The translations under genes and the position numbers were made by a program. Shown in pieces: positions 26,959 through 35,350 of a stretch of 64,000 nucleotides of DNA. The DNA lies in NCBI RefSeq assembly GCF_020405185.1, contig NZ_CP084463.1:1178001-1242000 (forward strand), written 5' to 3'. The notes beneath the pieces are model-generated. The model was not told the origin of the DNA. It saw only the letters and a program-made list of their open reading frames with translations, and made no database searches. This stretch comes from Halomicrobium salinisoli (lineage in GTDB: Archaea; Halobacteriota; Halobacteria; Halobacteriales; Haloarculaceae). Numbering within the stretch: the first letter of the stretch is position 1; each line of letters begins with the position of its first letter.

Positions 26959-27615
26959 ATGGACTGCATCGCACACCGCGGGTTCGCCGGCCGGTACCCG
27001 GAGAACACGCTGGGCGCCGTCCGGGCGGCCGCGGGGCACGCCGACCTCGTCGAGGTCGACGTCCGCCGCAGCGCCGACGGCGAGGTGGTCGTCGTCCACG
27101 ACGAGACCGTCGACCGGGTGACCGGGGCGACGGGCGCGGTGCGGGAGTTCACCGCCGAGGGACTCGCCGCGCTGGACGTGCTCGGCTCCGGCGAGAGGAT
27201 CCCCACGCTCGCGGCGGTCTGCCAGGCCCTCCCGCCCGGCGTCGGGATCAACGTGGAACTGAAAGAGCGCGGGCTGGCCGCCGACGTCGCCGCGGTGCTG
27301 GCCGAGACAGACCCGAACCGCGCCCTGGTGTCCTCCTTCGACGCGGGCGCGCTGCGGGAGCAGCGCGACGCCGGCGGGTGGCCGCTCGCGTACCTCTTCG
27401 AGGACGGCCCCGAGGCGGGACTGGACCGCGCCCGGGACCTCGGCTGCGCCGCCGTCCACCCGCACTGGCGGCTCGTCGACGGGGCGTTCGTCGCGACGGC
27501 CCACGAGGCCGGCCTCGCGGTCAACGCCTGGACAGTCGACGACGCCGCGTCCGCTCGTCGCGCCCGACGGGCCGGCGTCGACGGTCTGATCGTCGACAGC
27601 CCGGAGTTCTGCTGA
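26959..27615 (+). CDS. Glycerophosphodiester phosphodiesterase family protein
   Basis: A 218-residue GDPD TIM-barrel. The catalytic and metal residues are in AHRGFAGRYPENTLGA at residues 5-20 and VEVDVRRSADGEVVVVHDET near 35-52. INVELKERG near 98 and VNAWTVDD near 190 complete the pattern. It would hydrolyse glycerophosphodiesters to glycerol phosphate and an alcohol. No signal peptide is seen. ATG 26959 fits the family start. It is divergent from the deacetylase and convergent with the membrane protein at 27634. Confidence 0.9.
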   Translation: MDCIAHRGFAGRYPENTLGAVRAAAGHADLVEVDVRRSADGEVVVVHDETVDRVTGATGAVREFTAEGLAALDVLGSGERIPTLAAVCQALPPGVGINVELKERGLAADVAAVLAETDPNRALVSSFDAGALREQRDAGGWPLAYLFEDGPEAGLDRARDLGCAAVHPHWRLVDGAFVATAHEAGLAVNAWTVDDAASARRARRAGVDGLIVDSPEFC

Positions 27616-27633
27616 GTGCGGCGGGCAGCGCGG

Positions 27634-28401
27634 TCACAGCCCGGCGAGGTTCTGCCGGAGCCTGACGGTCGCGGTCATCAGCGCCGTGGCGGTCATGATG
27701 ACGAACACGACCTGGACGTGGGCGACGACGGCCCTGTCGAGCGACGCCAACACGGCCAGGTCCGCCACGAGCACCATCGACGCGAACAGGAGAACCGGCA
27801 GGAGGTGGCGCAGGAGCGTGTCGACGACCGTCCCCTGGACGCGCGAGGCCGAGATGCCCCGCCGGGCCGTCGCCAGCCCGAGGCCGGCGAACGCGAGCGC
27901 GCTCAGGCCGCCGATCGCGGTGACGGCGTCGCTGCCGGCGGCGGCGATCCGACCGACGAACACGGCCAGCACCGCCACCGCCCCCAGCGGCCAGACCCAG
28001 TCCGGCACGGCGACCCCGTCGTCTCCGGGGAGAGCGTGGCGACACAGCGTCGTCGCCGCAAAGGACAGCGCGAGGACGTGGGCCAGCAGCACGGCGGTCC
28101 GGTACGGCGTCCGCAGCGACGAGACGACCTCCGCGAGGCCCAGCAGCGCGAACAGGGCGGCGGTGGCTCCGACGACCACCAGCGACGCCCACAGCCCGTC
28201 CCGACCGAGGTCGGTCGCCCGGTCGTTGCGGTGCGCGTAGAAGGCGAAGCGCAGCCCCAGCACCGCCAACAGCGTCAGGGCGATGAAGAAGATGAACGTG
28301 AGGTTCGCGTTCCCCTCGATCAGGTGGAGGCCGACCTCGACGTCGCCGACCAGCAGCGCGGATCCGTCGCCGTTCGCCGCCTCACCGAGCATCCGCGTCA
28401 C
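27634..28401 (-). CDS. Seven-helix membrane protein, function unknown
   Basis: A 255-residue protein with about seven hydrophobic segments (roughly 33-52, 68-90, 103-122, 135-151, 155-176, 194-214 and 220-243) and short loops. The N-terminal 30 residues are soluble. I recognise no named family. Its start overlaps the pseudokinase gene by 20 bases, so the two proteins are made together and may form a membrane-linked complex. Confidence 0.7.
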   Translation of the reverse strand: MTRMLGEAANGDGSALLVGDVEVGLHLIEGNANLTFIFFIALTLLAVLGLRFAFYAHRNDRATDLGRDGLWASLVVVGATAALFALLGLAEVVSSLRTPYRTAVLLAHVLALSFAATTLCRHALPGDDGVAVPDWVWPLGAVAVLAVFVGRIAAAGSDAVTAIGGLSALAFAGLGLATARRGISASRVQGTVVDTLLRHLLPVLLFASMVLVADLAVLASLDRAVVAHVQVVFVIMTATALMTATVRLRQNLAGL

Positions 28402-29791
28402 CTCCGGCGTCAGCGGCGCGCAGGTCCGCGGCCAGCTGGGCGACGCTCTCGTAGCGGCGGAGCTTCCGCCGGGCCATCGCCTTGCTGACGACGTCGTCGA
28501 TCCGATCCGGGACGTCGGTCACGTCGCCGGGCAGCGGCGGGGGCGCCTCCATGACCTGCCGCCGGACGGCCTCGTAGTCGCCGTCGTAGGGCGGCTCGCC
28601 GGTGAACAGCCGGTAGATCACGGCGCCGAGGCCGTAGACGTCCGTCGCGTGGTCGACACGGCCGAACTCGCGGTCGAAGTACTCCGGCGCGGCGTAGCGC
28701 GGGTCCAGCCGCCCGGTCGGGTCGAAGTGCTGCCTGACCGCGCCCATCAGCGCGACGTTGGTCAGCAGCGGCGGCTGGCGCTCGTCCTCGTCGATGACGT
28801 TCCCGTAGTAGGCGACGTTCCCCGGGTCGACGCCGCCGTGGACGACGCCGCCGGCGTGGGCCTCGACGAGCGCGGTCGCGAGCCGCTCGGCGTTCCACCG
28901 GGCCGTCGCCGGCGGGAGACGACCCCGGTCGGAGAGCGCCACGCCCGCGTACTCGACGACCGCCCACGGCCGCGGCTCGGTCCCCCAGTCGTACAGCGTC
29001 GCGACGCCGTCCCCGTCGTCGACCGTCGCCCACCGCGTCAGCGCGGCGGCGAGGTCCTCGGCGAACGCCGCCCGCCCCTCGTCGGGCCGGTGGAACAGCG
29101 CCAGGCCGACCGGGAGCTCCGCGCCGTCCCGCTCCCCCAGCGCGCGGTAGACGTCCGCGTACCGCCGTCGGCGCCGCCCGGCGAGGACGGTCAGCCGGTC
29201 GAAGTCGGAGGCGTACTTGATCGCCGAGAGCTCGCCCGAGGCCGCCCAGCCGTCGCGGGCCGGCGGCCCGGCCGTCTCGTCGACCTCGCGGGCGCTGTCG
29301 CTTGCTTCGTGGTCGCTCGCGACGTCCCCCGGTTCGCCGCCGCGGGCGCCGTCGAACGCGGCGGGGTCGGACTGTCCGCTCCCCGCGTCTCCCGCCGCCG
29401 GCATCACGGCGTCGCCGTCCCCGTTCGCTTCGGACCCCGAGTCCGGCGCCCCCTCGCGTGCCGGGGGCACCGCACCGTCGGCGTCGCCGGCGAGCGCGTC
29501 CGCGACGCCCTTCGGCTGCGTCCGCGCGAGGTAGTCCGCGAGCAGCCGCAGCTCCGCCGGCGCGTCGCCGTCGAGGCGGCCGGCGAGCCGCCGGGTCACG
29601 TAGCGGACCGCGTCCGGGTCGGCGCGGGCCACCCGGCAGAGGGCCCACGCCGCGCCGATCCGGACGGCCGGATCGGGCTCGGTCAGCCGGTCCACGAGCC
29701 GCGGGAGCCGGCGCCGCCCCCGGTCCGGCGACTCGACGACGGCCAGCAGGTCCGACAGCGGATCGTCAGGCCCCGCGCGGTCCCGGTCCAT
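28382..29791 (-). CDS. Predicted pseudokinase with N-terminal HEAT-like region
   Basis: A 469-residue protein. Residues 10-95 look like HEAT/armadillo helices (LPRLVDRLTEPDPAVRIGAA, then AWALCRVARADP). An acidic low-complexity linker spans about 100-185, and 190-460 has the Hanks kinase fold: VDPGN loop, YAAPEYFDREFG (APE motif) and TDVYGLGAVIYRLFTGEPPY. Catalytic residues are missing: VAIK is VGLAL, HRDLKPEN is HGGVDPGN, and DFG is TNV. A scaffold or regulatory role is therefore more likely than phosphotransfer. The next gene, overlapping by 20 bases, encodes a seven-helix membrane protein. Confidence 0.8.
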   Translation of the reverse strand: MDRDRAGPDDPLSDLLAVVESPDRGRRRLPRLVDRLTEPDPAVRIGAAWALCRVARADPDAVRYVTRRLAGRLDGDAPAELRLLADYLARTQPKGVADALAGDADGAVPPAREGAPDSGSEANGDGDAVMPAAGDAGSGQSDPAAFDGARGGEPGDVASDHEASDSAREVDETAGPPARDGWAASGELSAIKYASDFDRLTVLAGRRRRRYADVYRALGERDGAELPVGLALFHRPDEGRAAFAEDLAAALTRWATVDDGDGVATLYDWGTEPRPWAVVEYAGVALSDRGRLPPATARWNAERLATALVEAHAGGVVHGGVDPGNVAYYGNVIDEDERQPPLLTNVALMGAVRQHFDPTGRLDPRYAAPEYFDREFGRVDHATDVYGLGAVIYRLFTGEPPYDGDYEAVRRQVMEAPPPLPGDVTDVPDRIDDVVSKAMARRKLRRYESVAQLAADLRAADAGGDADAR

Positions 29792-29899
29792 TCGCTGGTA
29801 TGCCTAGCTGCCGTGATATTCATCCTTGCGGTGCCCGGTGCCTGCGGCCGTCGAGGCGGCGGGCCGGACCAGAGCGTCGACACGCCGATCCTGGGGACC

Positions 29900-31114
29900 T
29901 CACAGCCGGTCGAGGATCGGGTCGGGATCGGCGACGCCGACTATCGTCGTCGCCTCGCCGGCCGCCCAGTCCGGCGCCGTCAGCTCCAGGGTCGCGGCGT
30001 CGACTACCCGTCCGGCGACGCCGGGGGACGCGGCGGCGTCGCGCACCGCGTCGTAGCGGACGGCGACCTGGGGCGCGTCGAGCCAGCGGTCGTACGAGAC
30101 GACGGCGTCGGGGTAGAGCCGGTACTCGAGGGTCCCGAACCGGAAAGCGTAGACGGCCGCCCGCGCCGCGACGAAGGCGCCGACGACGGCGAGGACGGCC
30201 CCGGCGGCGACCGGTCCGCCGACGATCGCGGCGAGGGCGGCCAGCGACGCGAGGAAGATCGGGAGCCGTCCGTCGCCGCCCGTCCCGAGGTAGCGGACGC
30301 CGGTGGCGACCCCCTCGATCGCGATCGCGCGCCTGCGGGGCCGGAGTCGCTCCTCGGGTTCGCCGTCGGGGACCGGGACCGGCTCGGGTTCGACCGCCGT
30401 CTCGGCCGTGGCGACGTGGCCGGCCAGCAGCGGCTCTCCGTCGCGCGCGTGGTCGCGCCAGAGGCCGTAGCAGTCGTAGGCGGTCTTGCCGGCGACGATC
30501 AGGACGAGTGAGGCCGCCGTCGACGCGCCCGTCCCGTCGGTCGCGAGCGACAGGACCTGAACTGCGGCGATCAGCGCCGCGAACCCGACGAGGTGGCCGA
30601 ACGGTGCTGCGACGAGTTCGCCGGGGGAGACGTCGCGGTACCGCCCGCCGCGGACGTAGTCCGACCAGAACTCGACGCCGCGGGCGAGGAACACGCCCAG
30701 CGATCCCAGCAGGAGCACCTCGGCGACCGCCGTCGTGATCGTCGGATCCGTGAGGGCGAAGGCGGCGAAGGAGACCCCGACCTCGATCACGCCCAGGAAG
30801 ACCAGCCCGATCAGGTTCGGCAGGTTCCGGACGTACAGCGGCGGCAGCCCGGGGAGATCGACTGCGCCGCGCTTGGCCCGGAGCGGCTCGAACAGTCCGG
30901 AGTGGTCCCCCTCGACGACGTGCGACTGCCGCTTGCGGGCGAAGGGGACCTTCGCGGCGGTCCAGAACAGGACCGCCCACGCCTCGACGACGTACAGCCC
31001 GACCAGCGCGGCGGGCGACCAGTCGAGCGCGGCGGCGCCGACCAGCGGGACGGCGTTGGAGGCGATCAGGGCGGCTCGCGGAAGCGGGCGCTGGCGGAGG
31101 GCGTCGGCGTTCAC
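29900..31114 (-). CDS. DUF6498-type membrane protein
   Basis: A 404-residue haloarchaeal membrane protein. The N-terminal part (VPLVGAAALDWSPAALVGLY then VVEAWAVLFWTAAKVPFA) has the pattern of DUF6498. Helices follow near 105-130, 135-150, 172-195 and 200-215. A soluble Pro/Glu linker near 240-265 precedes two helices near 285-330 and a C-terminal PH-like soluble part (FGTLEYRLYPDAVVSYDRW). Function is unknown. It lies upstream of the pseudokinase on the same strand with a 108-base gap. Confidence 0.7.
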   Translation of the reverse strand: MNADALRQRPLPRAALIASNAVPLVGAAALDWSPAALVGLYVVEAWAVLFWTAAKVPFARKRQSHVVEGDHSGLFEPLRAKRGAVDLPGLPPLYVRNLPNLIGLVFLGVIEVGVSFAAFALTDPTITTAVAEVLLLGSLGVFLARGVEFWSDYVRGGRYRDVSPGELVAAPFGHLVGFAALIAAVQVLSLATDGTGASTAASLVLIVAGKTAYDCYGLWRDHARDGEPLLAGHVATAETAVEPEPVPVPDGEPEERLRPRRRAIAIEGVATGVRYLGTGGDGRLPIFLASLAALAAIVGGPVAAGAVLAVVGAFVAARAAVYAFRFGTLEYRLYPDAVVSYDRWLDAPQVAVRYDAVRDAAASPGVAGRVVDAATLELTAPDWAAGEATTIVGVADPDPILDRL

Positions 31115-31259
31115 GGCTCATGCTGCAGCGACGACCGGAAAGACGGTTCCGGTCGCTTCGGGGCGAGCGGACGCCGTCGCTGGTCGACGCGGACGGCGCG
31201 AGAAGGGTCGGTTCAGACCGGAGCGAGGCCGCTGTGCGGACCGTCGGCGACAGCCCGTA

Positions 31260-32216
31260 TCAGTGGATGCCCATGGCTTCGATCTGCTCCTGATACCGGT
31301 TCCGGATGGTGACCTCGGTGACCTGCGCGACGTCGGCGACCTCTCGCTGGGTCTTCTTCTCGTTGCACAGCAGCGAGGCGGCGTAGATGGCGGCGGCGGC
31401 GTAGCCCGTCGGCGACTTCCCCGAGAGCAGGCCCTGTTCCGCCGTGACGTCGATGATCTCGTTGGCCTTGGACTGGACCTCCTCGGAGAGCTCCAGTTCG
31501 GAGGCGAACCGGGGGACGTACTGCTTGGGGTCGACCGGCTCCATCTTGAGCTTCAGCTCCTGTGCGACGTATCGATAGGTGCGGCCGATCTCCTTCTGCT
31601 CGACCCGGGAGACGTCCGACACTTCCTCGAGGCTGCGCGGGATGCCCTCCTGGCGGCAGGCGGCGTAGAGGCAGGAGGTCGCGACGCCCTCGATGGAGCG
31701 GCCGCGGATGAGGTCCTCGTCGAGCGCGCGGCGGTAGATGACCGACGCGACCTCGCGCACCGAGCGCGGGACCCCGAGCGCGGAGGCCATGCGGTCGATC
31801 TCGGAGAGGGCGAACTGGAGGTTGCGCTCGCCGGCGTCCTTGGTGCGGATGCGCTCCTGCCACTTGCGCAGGCGGTGCATCTGGGAGCGCTTCTTCGACG
31901 AGATCGACCGGCCGTAGGCGTCCTTGTCCTTCCAGTCGATCGTCGTCGTCAGCCCCTTGTCGTGCATCGTCTGCGTCGTCGGCGCGCCGACGCGGGACTT
32001 GTTCTGGCGCTCGGAGTGGTTGAACGCGCGCCACTCGGGCCCGCGGTCGATGTTCTCCTCCTCGATGACCAGGCCGCAGTCCTCGCAGACCAGTTCGCCG
32101 CTCCCGTCGGCAGTGATCTCGGTCGAGTCGCACTCAGGACAGGTGCGCTCGCCCTCGACCTCGGTCTCCTCGTCCTGCTCCCCGTCGTGCTCGCGCTGGC
32201 GCGTGGGGCGCTCCAT
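31260..32216 (-). CDS. tfb: Transcription initiation factor IIB (TFB)
   Basis: A 318-residue TFB that recruits RNA polymerase to TBP-bound promoters. The zinc ribbon is [22 protein letters not shown] at 26-47 (two CxxC pairs; quoted in parts: CPEC and CEDC). The B-reader/linker follows ([18 protein letters not shown], near residue 57), then two cyclin-like repeats, the first near 115-210 ([20 protein letters not shown]) and the second near 212-305. The C-terminus [17 protein letters not shown] is typical. ATG 32216 lies 28 bases below a clear TATA box. Haloarchaea usually have several tfb genes; which paralogue this is cannot be told. Confidence 0.95.
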   Translation of the reverse strand: MERPTRQREHDGEQDEETEVEGERTCPECDSTEITADGSGELVCEDCGLVIEEENIDRGPEWRAFNHSERQNKSRVGAPTTQTMHDKGLTTTIDWKDKDAYGRSISSKKRSQMHRLRKWQERIRTKDAGERNLQFALSEIDRMASALGVPRSVREVASVIYRRALDEDLIRGRSIEGVATSCLYAACRQEGIPRSLEEVSDVSRVEQKEIGRTYRYVAQELKLKMEPVDPKQYVPRFASELELSEEVQSKANEIIDVTAEQGLLSGKSPTGYAAAAIYAASLLCNEKKTQREVADVAQVTEVTIRNRYQEQIEAMGIH

Positions 32217-32243
32217 GTGTTCTTTTATGGAGAACCGATTGAG

Positions 32244-32313
32244 TTTTATAAAACTTTGGTTGCCAGTCGCTAACGTACTGCTACCTGGTACGGAATCGGC
32301 GCCGTCTGGCAAC
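32244..32313 (-). promoter_or_regulatory. tfb promoter with upstream inverted GTTGCCAG sites
   Basis: The palindromic TATA box TTTTATAAAA (32244-32253) lies 28-37 bases upstream of the tfb ATG, with CCAAAG next to it as a possible BRE. Just upstream of the box are GTTGCCAG (32259-32266) and its inverse CTGGCAAC (32306-32313), 39 bases apart. The dyad could bind a regulator at this promoter. Confidence 0.6.
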
Positions 32314-32432
32314 TTATGTCTTCCTTACAACGGCCCAACACGTCGTCTGAGCGGCGTGTCAGCGATCCGCGTGTCCGTGGCGGTGGCCGCGCGACGACAA
32401 AGGCTTTCACAGGCGAACCCCGCGTAGGACCC

Positions 32433-33311
32433 ATGGACGTCGCCGTACTCGGCGCGACTGGGACGGGGCGAGCGGTCGTCGGCCACTTCGCCGGCGCGGG
32501 TCACGCGGTGCGGCTGTACGACGACGACGCGAGCGCCGTCATGGACGCCATCGACGACGCCGAGCGGGAGTACGGGGTCGACGCGACGGAGAGCGTCGAC
32601 GGGACGACGGGGCTCGAGAGCGCGGTCGGCGGCGCGGACCTCGTCGTCGACGCCGGGGACGACCCGGAGCGCGACCGCCGCGAGCGCCTGGCCGCCGCGG
32701 AGGAGCTGATCGACCGGGAGACGCTCGTCGCCGTGGGCGACCCGCGGACGTCGGTCACCGCCGTCGCCGCGGGGCTGCGCCGCCCGGACCGCGCCGTCGG
32801 CATCCACGTCGTCGACGACGACGCGAGCGTGGTCGAAGTGGTCGTCGCGGACGCGACGACGGCCGACGCCCGCGACCGCGCGGTCGAGATCGTCGAGGAC
32901 CTGGGCGCGACGCCGGTCGTCGTCGGCGACGCGCCGGGCCTGGCCAGCGCGCGCCTGGAACTGGCCGCCGTCGTCGAGGCGATCCGGCTGGTCGAGGAGG
33001 GCGTCGCCGCCGTCGAGGACGTCGACGCGGCGATGGAACGCGGTCGCGGGCGCGAGCGCGGACCGCTGGCGCGCGCCGACGAGATGGGACTGGACCGCGT
33101 CCTCGAGGGCCTCGATGACCTGACTGACCGACTCGACGGCCGCTTCGAGCCGCCGGGGCTGCTCCGGGAGAAGGTCGCCGACGGCGACCTGGGCGTCCGG
33201 ACCGGCACCGGCTTCTACGAGTGGGAGGACGGCGAGCGCGCGGGACCGGCCGACCCCAACCCCGGCGTCGAGGTGCGCTCGGCCGCGCCGGAGAACCCAG
33301 ACGAGCTATGA
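32433..33311 (+). CDS. 3-hydroxyacyl-CoA dehydrogenase family protein (divergent)
   Basis: A 292-residue protein with the two-domain HCDH layout. The NAD-binding loop is VLGATGTGRAVVGHFA at residues 5-20. GIHVVDDDASVVEVV near 130 replaces the usual HFFNP motif but keeps the His and the Glu of the dyad. The C-terminal domain has DAMERGRGRERGPLARADEMGL-like (as DVDAAMERGRGRERGPLARA) and LGVRTGTGFYEW. The Asn of the usual VNR segment is Ser here (PGLASARL). It may be a beta-oxidation enzyme or a relative with another substrate. A promoter-like AAAGGCTTTC sits about 27 bases upstream. Confidence 0.78.
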   Translation: MDVAVLGATGTGRAVVGHFAGAGHAVRLYDDDASAVMDAIDDAEREYGVDATESVDGTTGLESAVGGADLVVDAGDDPERDRRERLAAAEELIDRETLVAVGDPRTSVTAVAAGLRRPDRAVGIHVVDDDASVVEVVVADATTADARDRAVEIVEDLGATPVVVGDAPGLASARLELAAVVEAIRLVEEGVAAVEDVDAAMERGRGRERGPLARADEMGLDRVLEGLDDLTDRLDGRFEPPGLLREKVADGDLGVRTGTGFYEWEDGERAGPADPNPGVEVRSAAPENPDEL

Positions 33312-33892
33312 GCCGCAAGCAGCGCCCGCCGATCGACGACGAGGACGAGCCCGACATGGGCGACCTCTTCGACGACCTCCAGCACCTGGAGTCGCTGGTC
33401 GACTCCGAGGACGAGCGCGAGCGCGTCCGCGAGGCGATGCAGACCGCAACCGAGGTCCAGGACGCCGATCAGGCCGTCTTCGGCCGCGTCGTCTGGGGGT
33501 TCGGGGCCGCGGACGCCGCCGAGGCCGTCCTCGGGGCGCTCCTGTTCGGCATCCCCATGGCCGTCGAGGGCGGCACCAACGAGGCCGCCGAGTTCCTCAC
33601 CACCCGCCCGCTGTACCTCGCGGGCACGCTGCTGGCCGGCGTCGCCATCGTGATCGGTATCCTCTACGTCGCCGAGTTCCAGGACGTGCGCGTCGCCAAC
33701 CCCATCCTCGGGTTCATCCCGAGACGGCTGGCCGGCGTCACCGTCATCTCCTTCGCCCTCTCCGTCCTCCTGCTGACGGCCTGGGGCCGCGTCGACTGGG
33801 CCCAGCCGTGGCTGGCCTTCTGCACCTGCGCCGTCGCCTTCTTCCCGATGGCCATCGGCGCCGCGCTCGGGGACATCCTCCCCGGGAGCTAA
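33308..33892 (+). CDS. DUF2391 family membrane protein
   Basis: A 194-residue protein. An acidic N-terminal region (DDLQHLESLVDSEDERERVREAMQ, quoted as LQHLESLVDSEDERERV) is followed by about four helices: GALLFGIPMAVEGGT near 78, PLYLAGTLLAGVAIVIGILY near 102, VTVISFALSVLLLTAWG near 140, and WLAFCTCAVAFFPMAIGAAL near 167, ending LGDILPGS. This is the DUF2391 pattern in haloarchaea; function unknown. The start overlaps the HCDH-like stop by four bases, so both are translated together. Confidence 0.85.
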   Translation: MSRKQRPPIDDEDEPDMGDLFDDLQHLESLVDSEDERERVREAMQTATEVQDADQAVFGRVVWGFGAADAAEAVLGALLFGIPMAVEGGTNEAAEFLTTRPLYLAGTLLAGVAIVIGILYVAEFQDVRVANPILGFIPRRLAGVTVISFALSVLLLTAWGRVDWAQPWLAFCTCAVAFFPMAIGAALGDILPGS

Positions 33893-33949
33893 CTGTCGCC
33901 GTTCGATCGGCCGTCAGGATGCCGACGCTCGCGTCTCGGCGCGAGCGTC

Positions 33950-34032
33950 CGGGGAGGCACGGGGCGCGGTAGGCGGTAGCGGAGGCGGTAGCGGTGTGCG
34001 GTAGGTGGTAGCGGAGCGGTGGCGGTAGGCGG
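33950..34032. repeat. GGTAGCGG simple-sequence tract
   Basis: Imperfect copies of GGTAGCGG and GGCGGTAGG follow one another for about 80 bases after the DUF2391 gene (for example GGTAGGCGGTAGCGGAGGCGG). It has no hairpin and no convincing ORF. It is part of the 477-base gene-free stretch 33893-34369. The rest of that stretch holds small CGAGCGTAGCGAGACAGG-type hairpins and the long inverted repeat at 34246-34329. Confidence 0.5.
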
Positions 34033-34245
34033 TCCAGCAGCAGGGTCCCGCGGCGCCCTGGCGCGCCGCGGGGACGGAGGGAGCGGACGCGTTAGCTTCG
34101 AAGCGCCGCCGAGCGATCGCGAGGCGTGCGCAAGGCGGGCCTGGCGTCCTGTCGAGCGTAGCGAGACAGGGCTCGAAAGACGAGCGAAGCGAGTCTTTCG
34201 GTGGATAACTAAGGGCGAGTGCGAGCGCCAGCGAGCACGAGGGCT

Positions 34246-34329
34246 TATCCCGTCTGCTGTACCATATCGGAGATAGTCGGCACCCCGTCGGGTGCCGACA
34301 TTCTCCAGCGGAGTACAGCAGACGGGATA
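34246..34329. repeat. Perfect 17-bp inverted repeat with nested hairpin
   Basis: The arms TATCCCGTCTGCTGTAC (34246-34262) and GTACAGCAGACGGGATA (34313-34329) are perfect inverted copies. Between them lies a second stem, GTCGGCACCCC / GGGTGCCGAC (34276-34299). The structure ends 11 bases upstream of the TATA-like box of the zinc-finger gene at 34370. It could be a terminator for upstream transcription, a cruciform regulatory site or a small mobile remnant. Confidence 0.65.
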
Positions 34330-34340
34330 GTTGGCAAGGG

Positions 34341-34346
34341 TTAAAA
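34341..34346 (+). promoter_or_regulatory. TATA-like box for the zinc-finger/aEF-1beta genes
   Basis: TTAAAA lies 24-29 bases upstream of the ATG at 34370, the usual distance for a near-leaderless haloarchaeal transcript. No other A/T-rich box is closer. Confidence 0.5.
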
Positions 34347-34369
34347 GCCGCCGCCGGATACTGAGGGGT

Positions 34370-34549
34370 ATGAGCCAGAGCCAACAGAAGCGCACCCAGA
34401 AGTGCGTCTCCTGCGGCATCAACATCGCGGGGACGAACGCGGCCGCGTTCAAGTGCCCCGACTGCGGCCAGCAGATCTACCGCTGCGCCAAGTGCCGCAA
34501 GCAGAGCAATCTCTACGAATGCCCGGACTGCGGGTTCAGGGGGCCGTAA
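34370..34549 (+). CDS. HVO_2753-type small zinc finger protein
   Basis: A 59-residue protein with four CxxC pairs: CVSC, CPDC, CAKC and CPDC. They would hold two zinc ions in a double zinc ribbon. The core [18 protein letters not shown] and the end [13 protein letters not shown] closely match Haloferax volcanii HVO_2753, a studied small zinc-finger protein tied to swarming and biofilm formation. It is followed two bases later by the aEF-1beta gene, so the two form one unit, which suggests a link to translation or RNA binding. Confidence 0.92.
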   Translation: MSQSQQKRTQKCVSCGINIAGTNAAAFKCPDCGQQIYRCAKCRKQSNLYECPDCGFRGP

Positions 34550-34551
34550 CG

Positions 34552-34818
34552 ATGGGGAAAGTCGCCGCGCGCATCAAGGTCATGCCGCAGAGCCCCGAGG
34601 TCGACCTGGACGCGCTCCAGGAGCGCTTGGAGGGCGCCCTGCCCGAGGGGACGAAGATCAACGGCTTCGAGCGTGACGACGTGGCCTTCGGCCTCGTCGC
34701 GCTGTTCCCGACCGTCATCGTGCCCGACGACACCGGCGGCACGGAAGCGGTCGAGGAGGCCTTCGCCGACGTCGAGGGCGTCGAGAGCGTCGAGGTCGAC
34801 GAAGTCGGCCGCATCTAA
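34552..34818 (+). CDS. ef1b: Translation elongation factor aEF-1beta
   Basis: An 88-residue protein of full archaeal length ([20 protein letters not shown], ending [13 protein letters not shown]). It is the guanine-nucleotide exchange factor for aEF-1alpha and equals the C-terminal domain of eukaryotic eEF1B. The segment [20 protein letters not shown] is characteristic. It lies directly after the zinc-finger gene. A GCTCGC-rich hairpin tract follows the stop. Confidence 0.94.
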   Translation: MGKVAARIKVMPQSPEVDLDALQERLEGALPEGTKINGFERDDVAFGLVALFPTVIVPDDTGGTEAVEEAFADVEGVESVEVDEVGRI

Positions 34819-34912
34819 CTGTCCGGCGACGTCGCAGCCGGATCGGTACTATCCTCCGGTCCTACCAGTCGCTACCGGCAGGTCCGGGTCGCTCCCGTTC
34901 GCCTTTATCGAG

Positions 34913-35012
34913 ACCGCTCGCTTCACTCGCGGTCTCGCCACTGCTCGCGTGTCGCTCACTGCGTTCGCTCCCGCTCGCTTTCGAGACTCCTCCCTCTGGT
35001 CGGAGTCTCGCT
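34913..35012. repeat. GCTCGC-rich hairpin tract before rpl21e
   Basis: Contains the stems GAGACCGCTCGC/GCGGTCTC and GAGACTCC/GGAGTCTC, plus a 37-base stretch at 34943-34979 that recurs at 50292-50328 with a single mismatch. It follows aEF-1beta and ends just before the rpl21e TATA box, so it may act as a transcription stop or simply be a spread repeat. No coding potential is supported. Confidence 0.6.
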
Positions 35013-35026
35013 ACGTAACGCACGTT

Positions 35027-35034
35027 TTATTAGG
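35027..35034 (+). promoter_or_regulatory. TATA box of the rpl21e-rpoF operon
   Basis: TTTTATTA lies 26-33 bases upstream of the rpl21e ATG at 35060. It is the only A/T-rich box in the GC-rich spacer after aEF-1beta, so it marks the start of the operon. Confidence 0.65.
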
Positions 35035-35059
35035 GCGACCGGACAAAGCAGGCCCACGA

Positions 35060-35350
35060 ATGCCCAGTTCGAACGGACCCCTCGAAGGCACGCGCGACAA
35101 GCTGAAGAACGAGCCCCGACAGAGCGGTACGAGCCCGCCCCAGCGGGCCATCCAGGAGTACGAGGAGGGCGAGAAGGTCCACCTCAAGATCGACCCCTCG
35201 GTCCCGAACGGCCGCTTCCACCCGCGCTTCGACGGCTCGACCGGCGTCGTCGTCGGCGAGCAGGGCGACGCATACAAGGTCGAGATCACGGACGGCGGTT
35301 CGACCAAGACGATCATCGTCACTGCCGCGCACCTCCGCCAGCAGGAATGA
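35060..35350 (+). CDS. rpl21e: 50S ribosomal protein L21e
   Basis: A 96-residue archaeal/eukaryotic-type ribosomal protein. The segment [20 protein letters not shown] then [20 protein letters not shown] is diagnostic for L21e. The N-terminus [17 protein letters not shown] is the usual flexible start. Its stop overlaps the rpoF start by four bases. This L21e-RpoF-DUF655-KsgA-HemK2 order is conserved widely in archaea. Confidence 0.95.
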   Translation: MPSSNGPLEGTRDKLKNEPRQSGTSPPQRAIQEYEEGEKVHLKIDPSVPNGRFHPRFDGSTGVVVGEQGDAYKVEITDGGSTKTIIVTAAHLRQQE

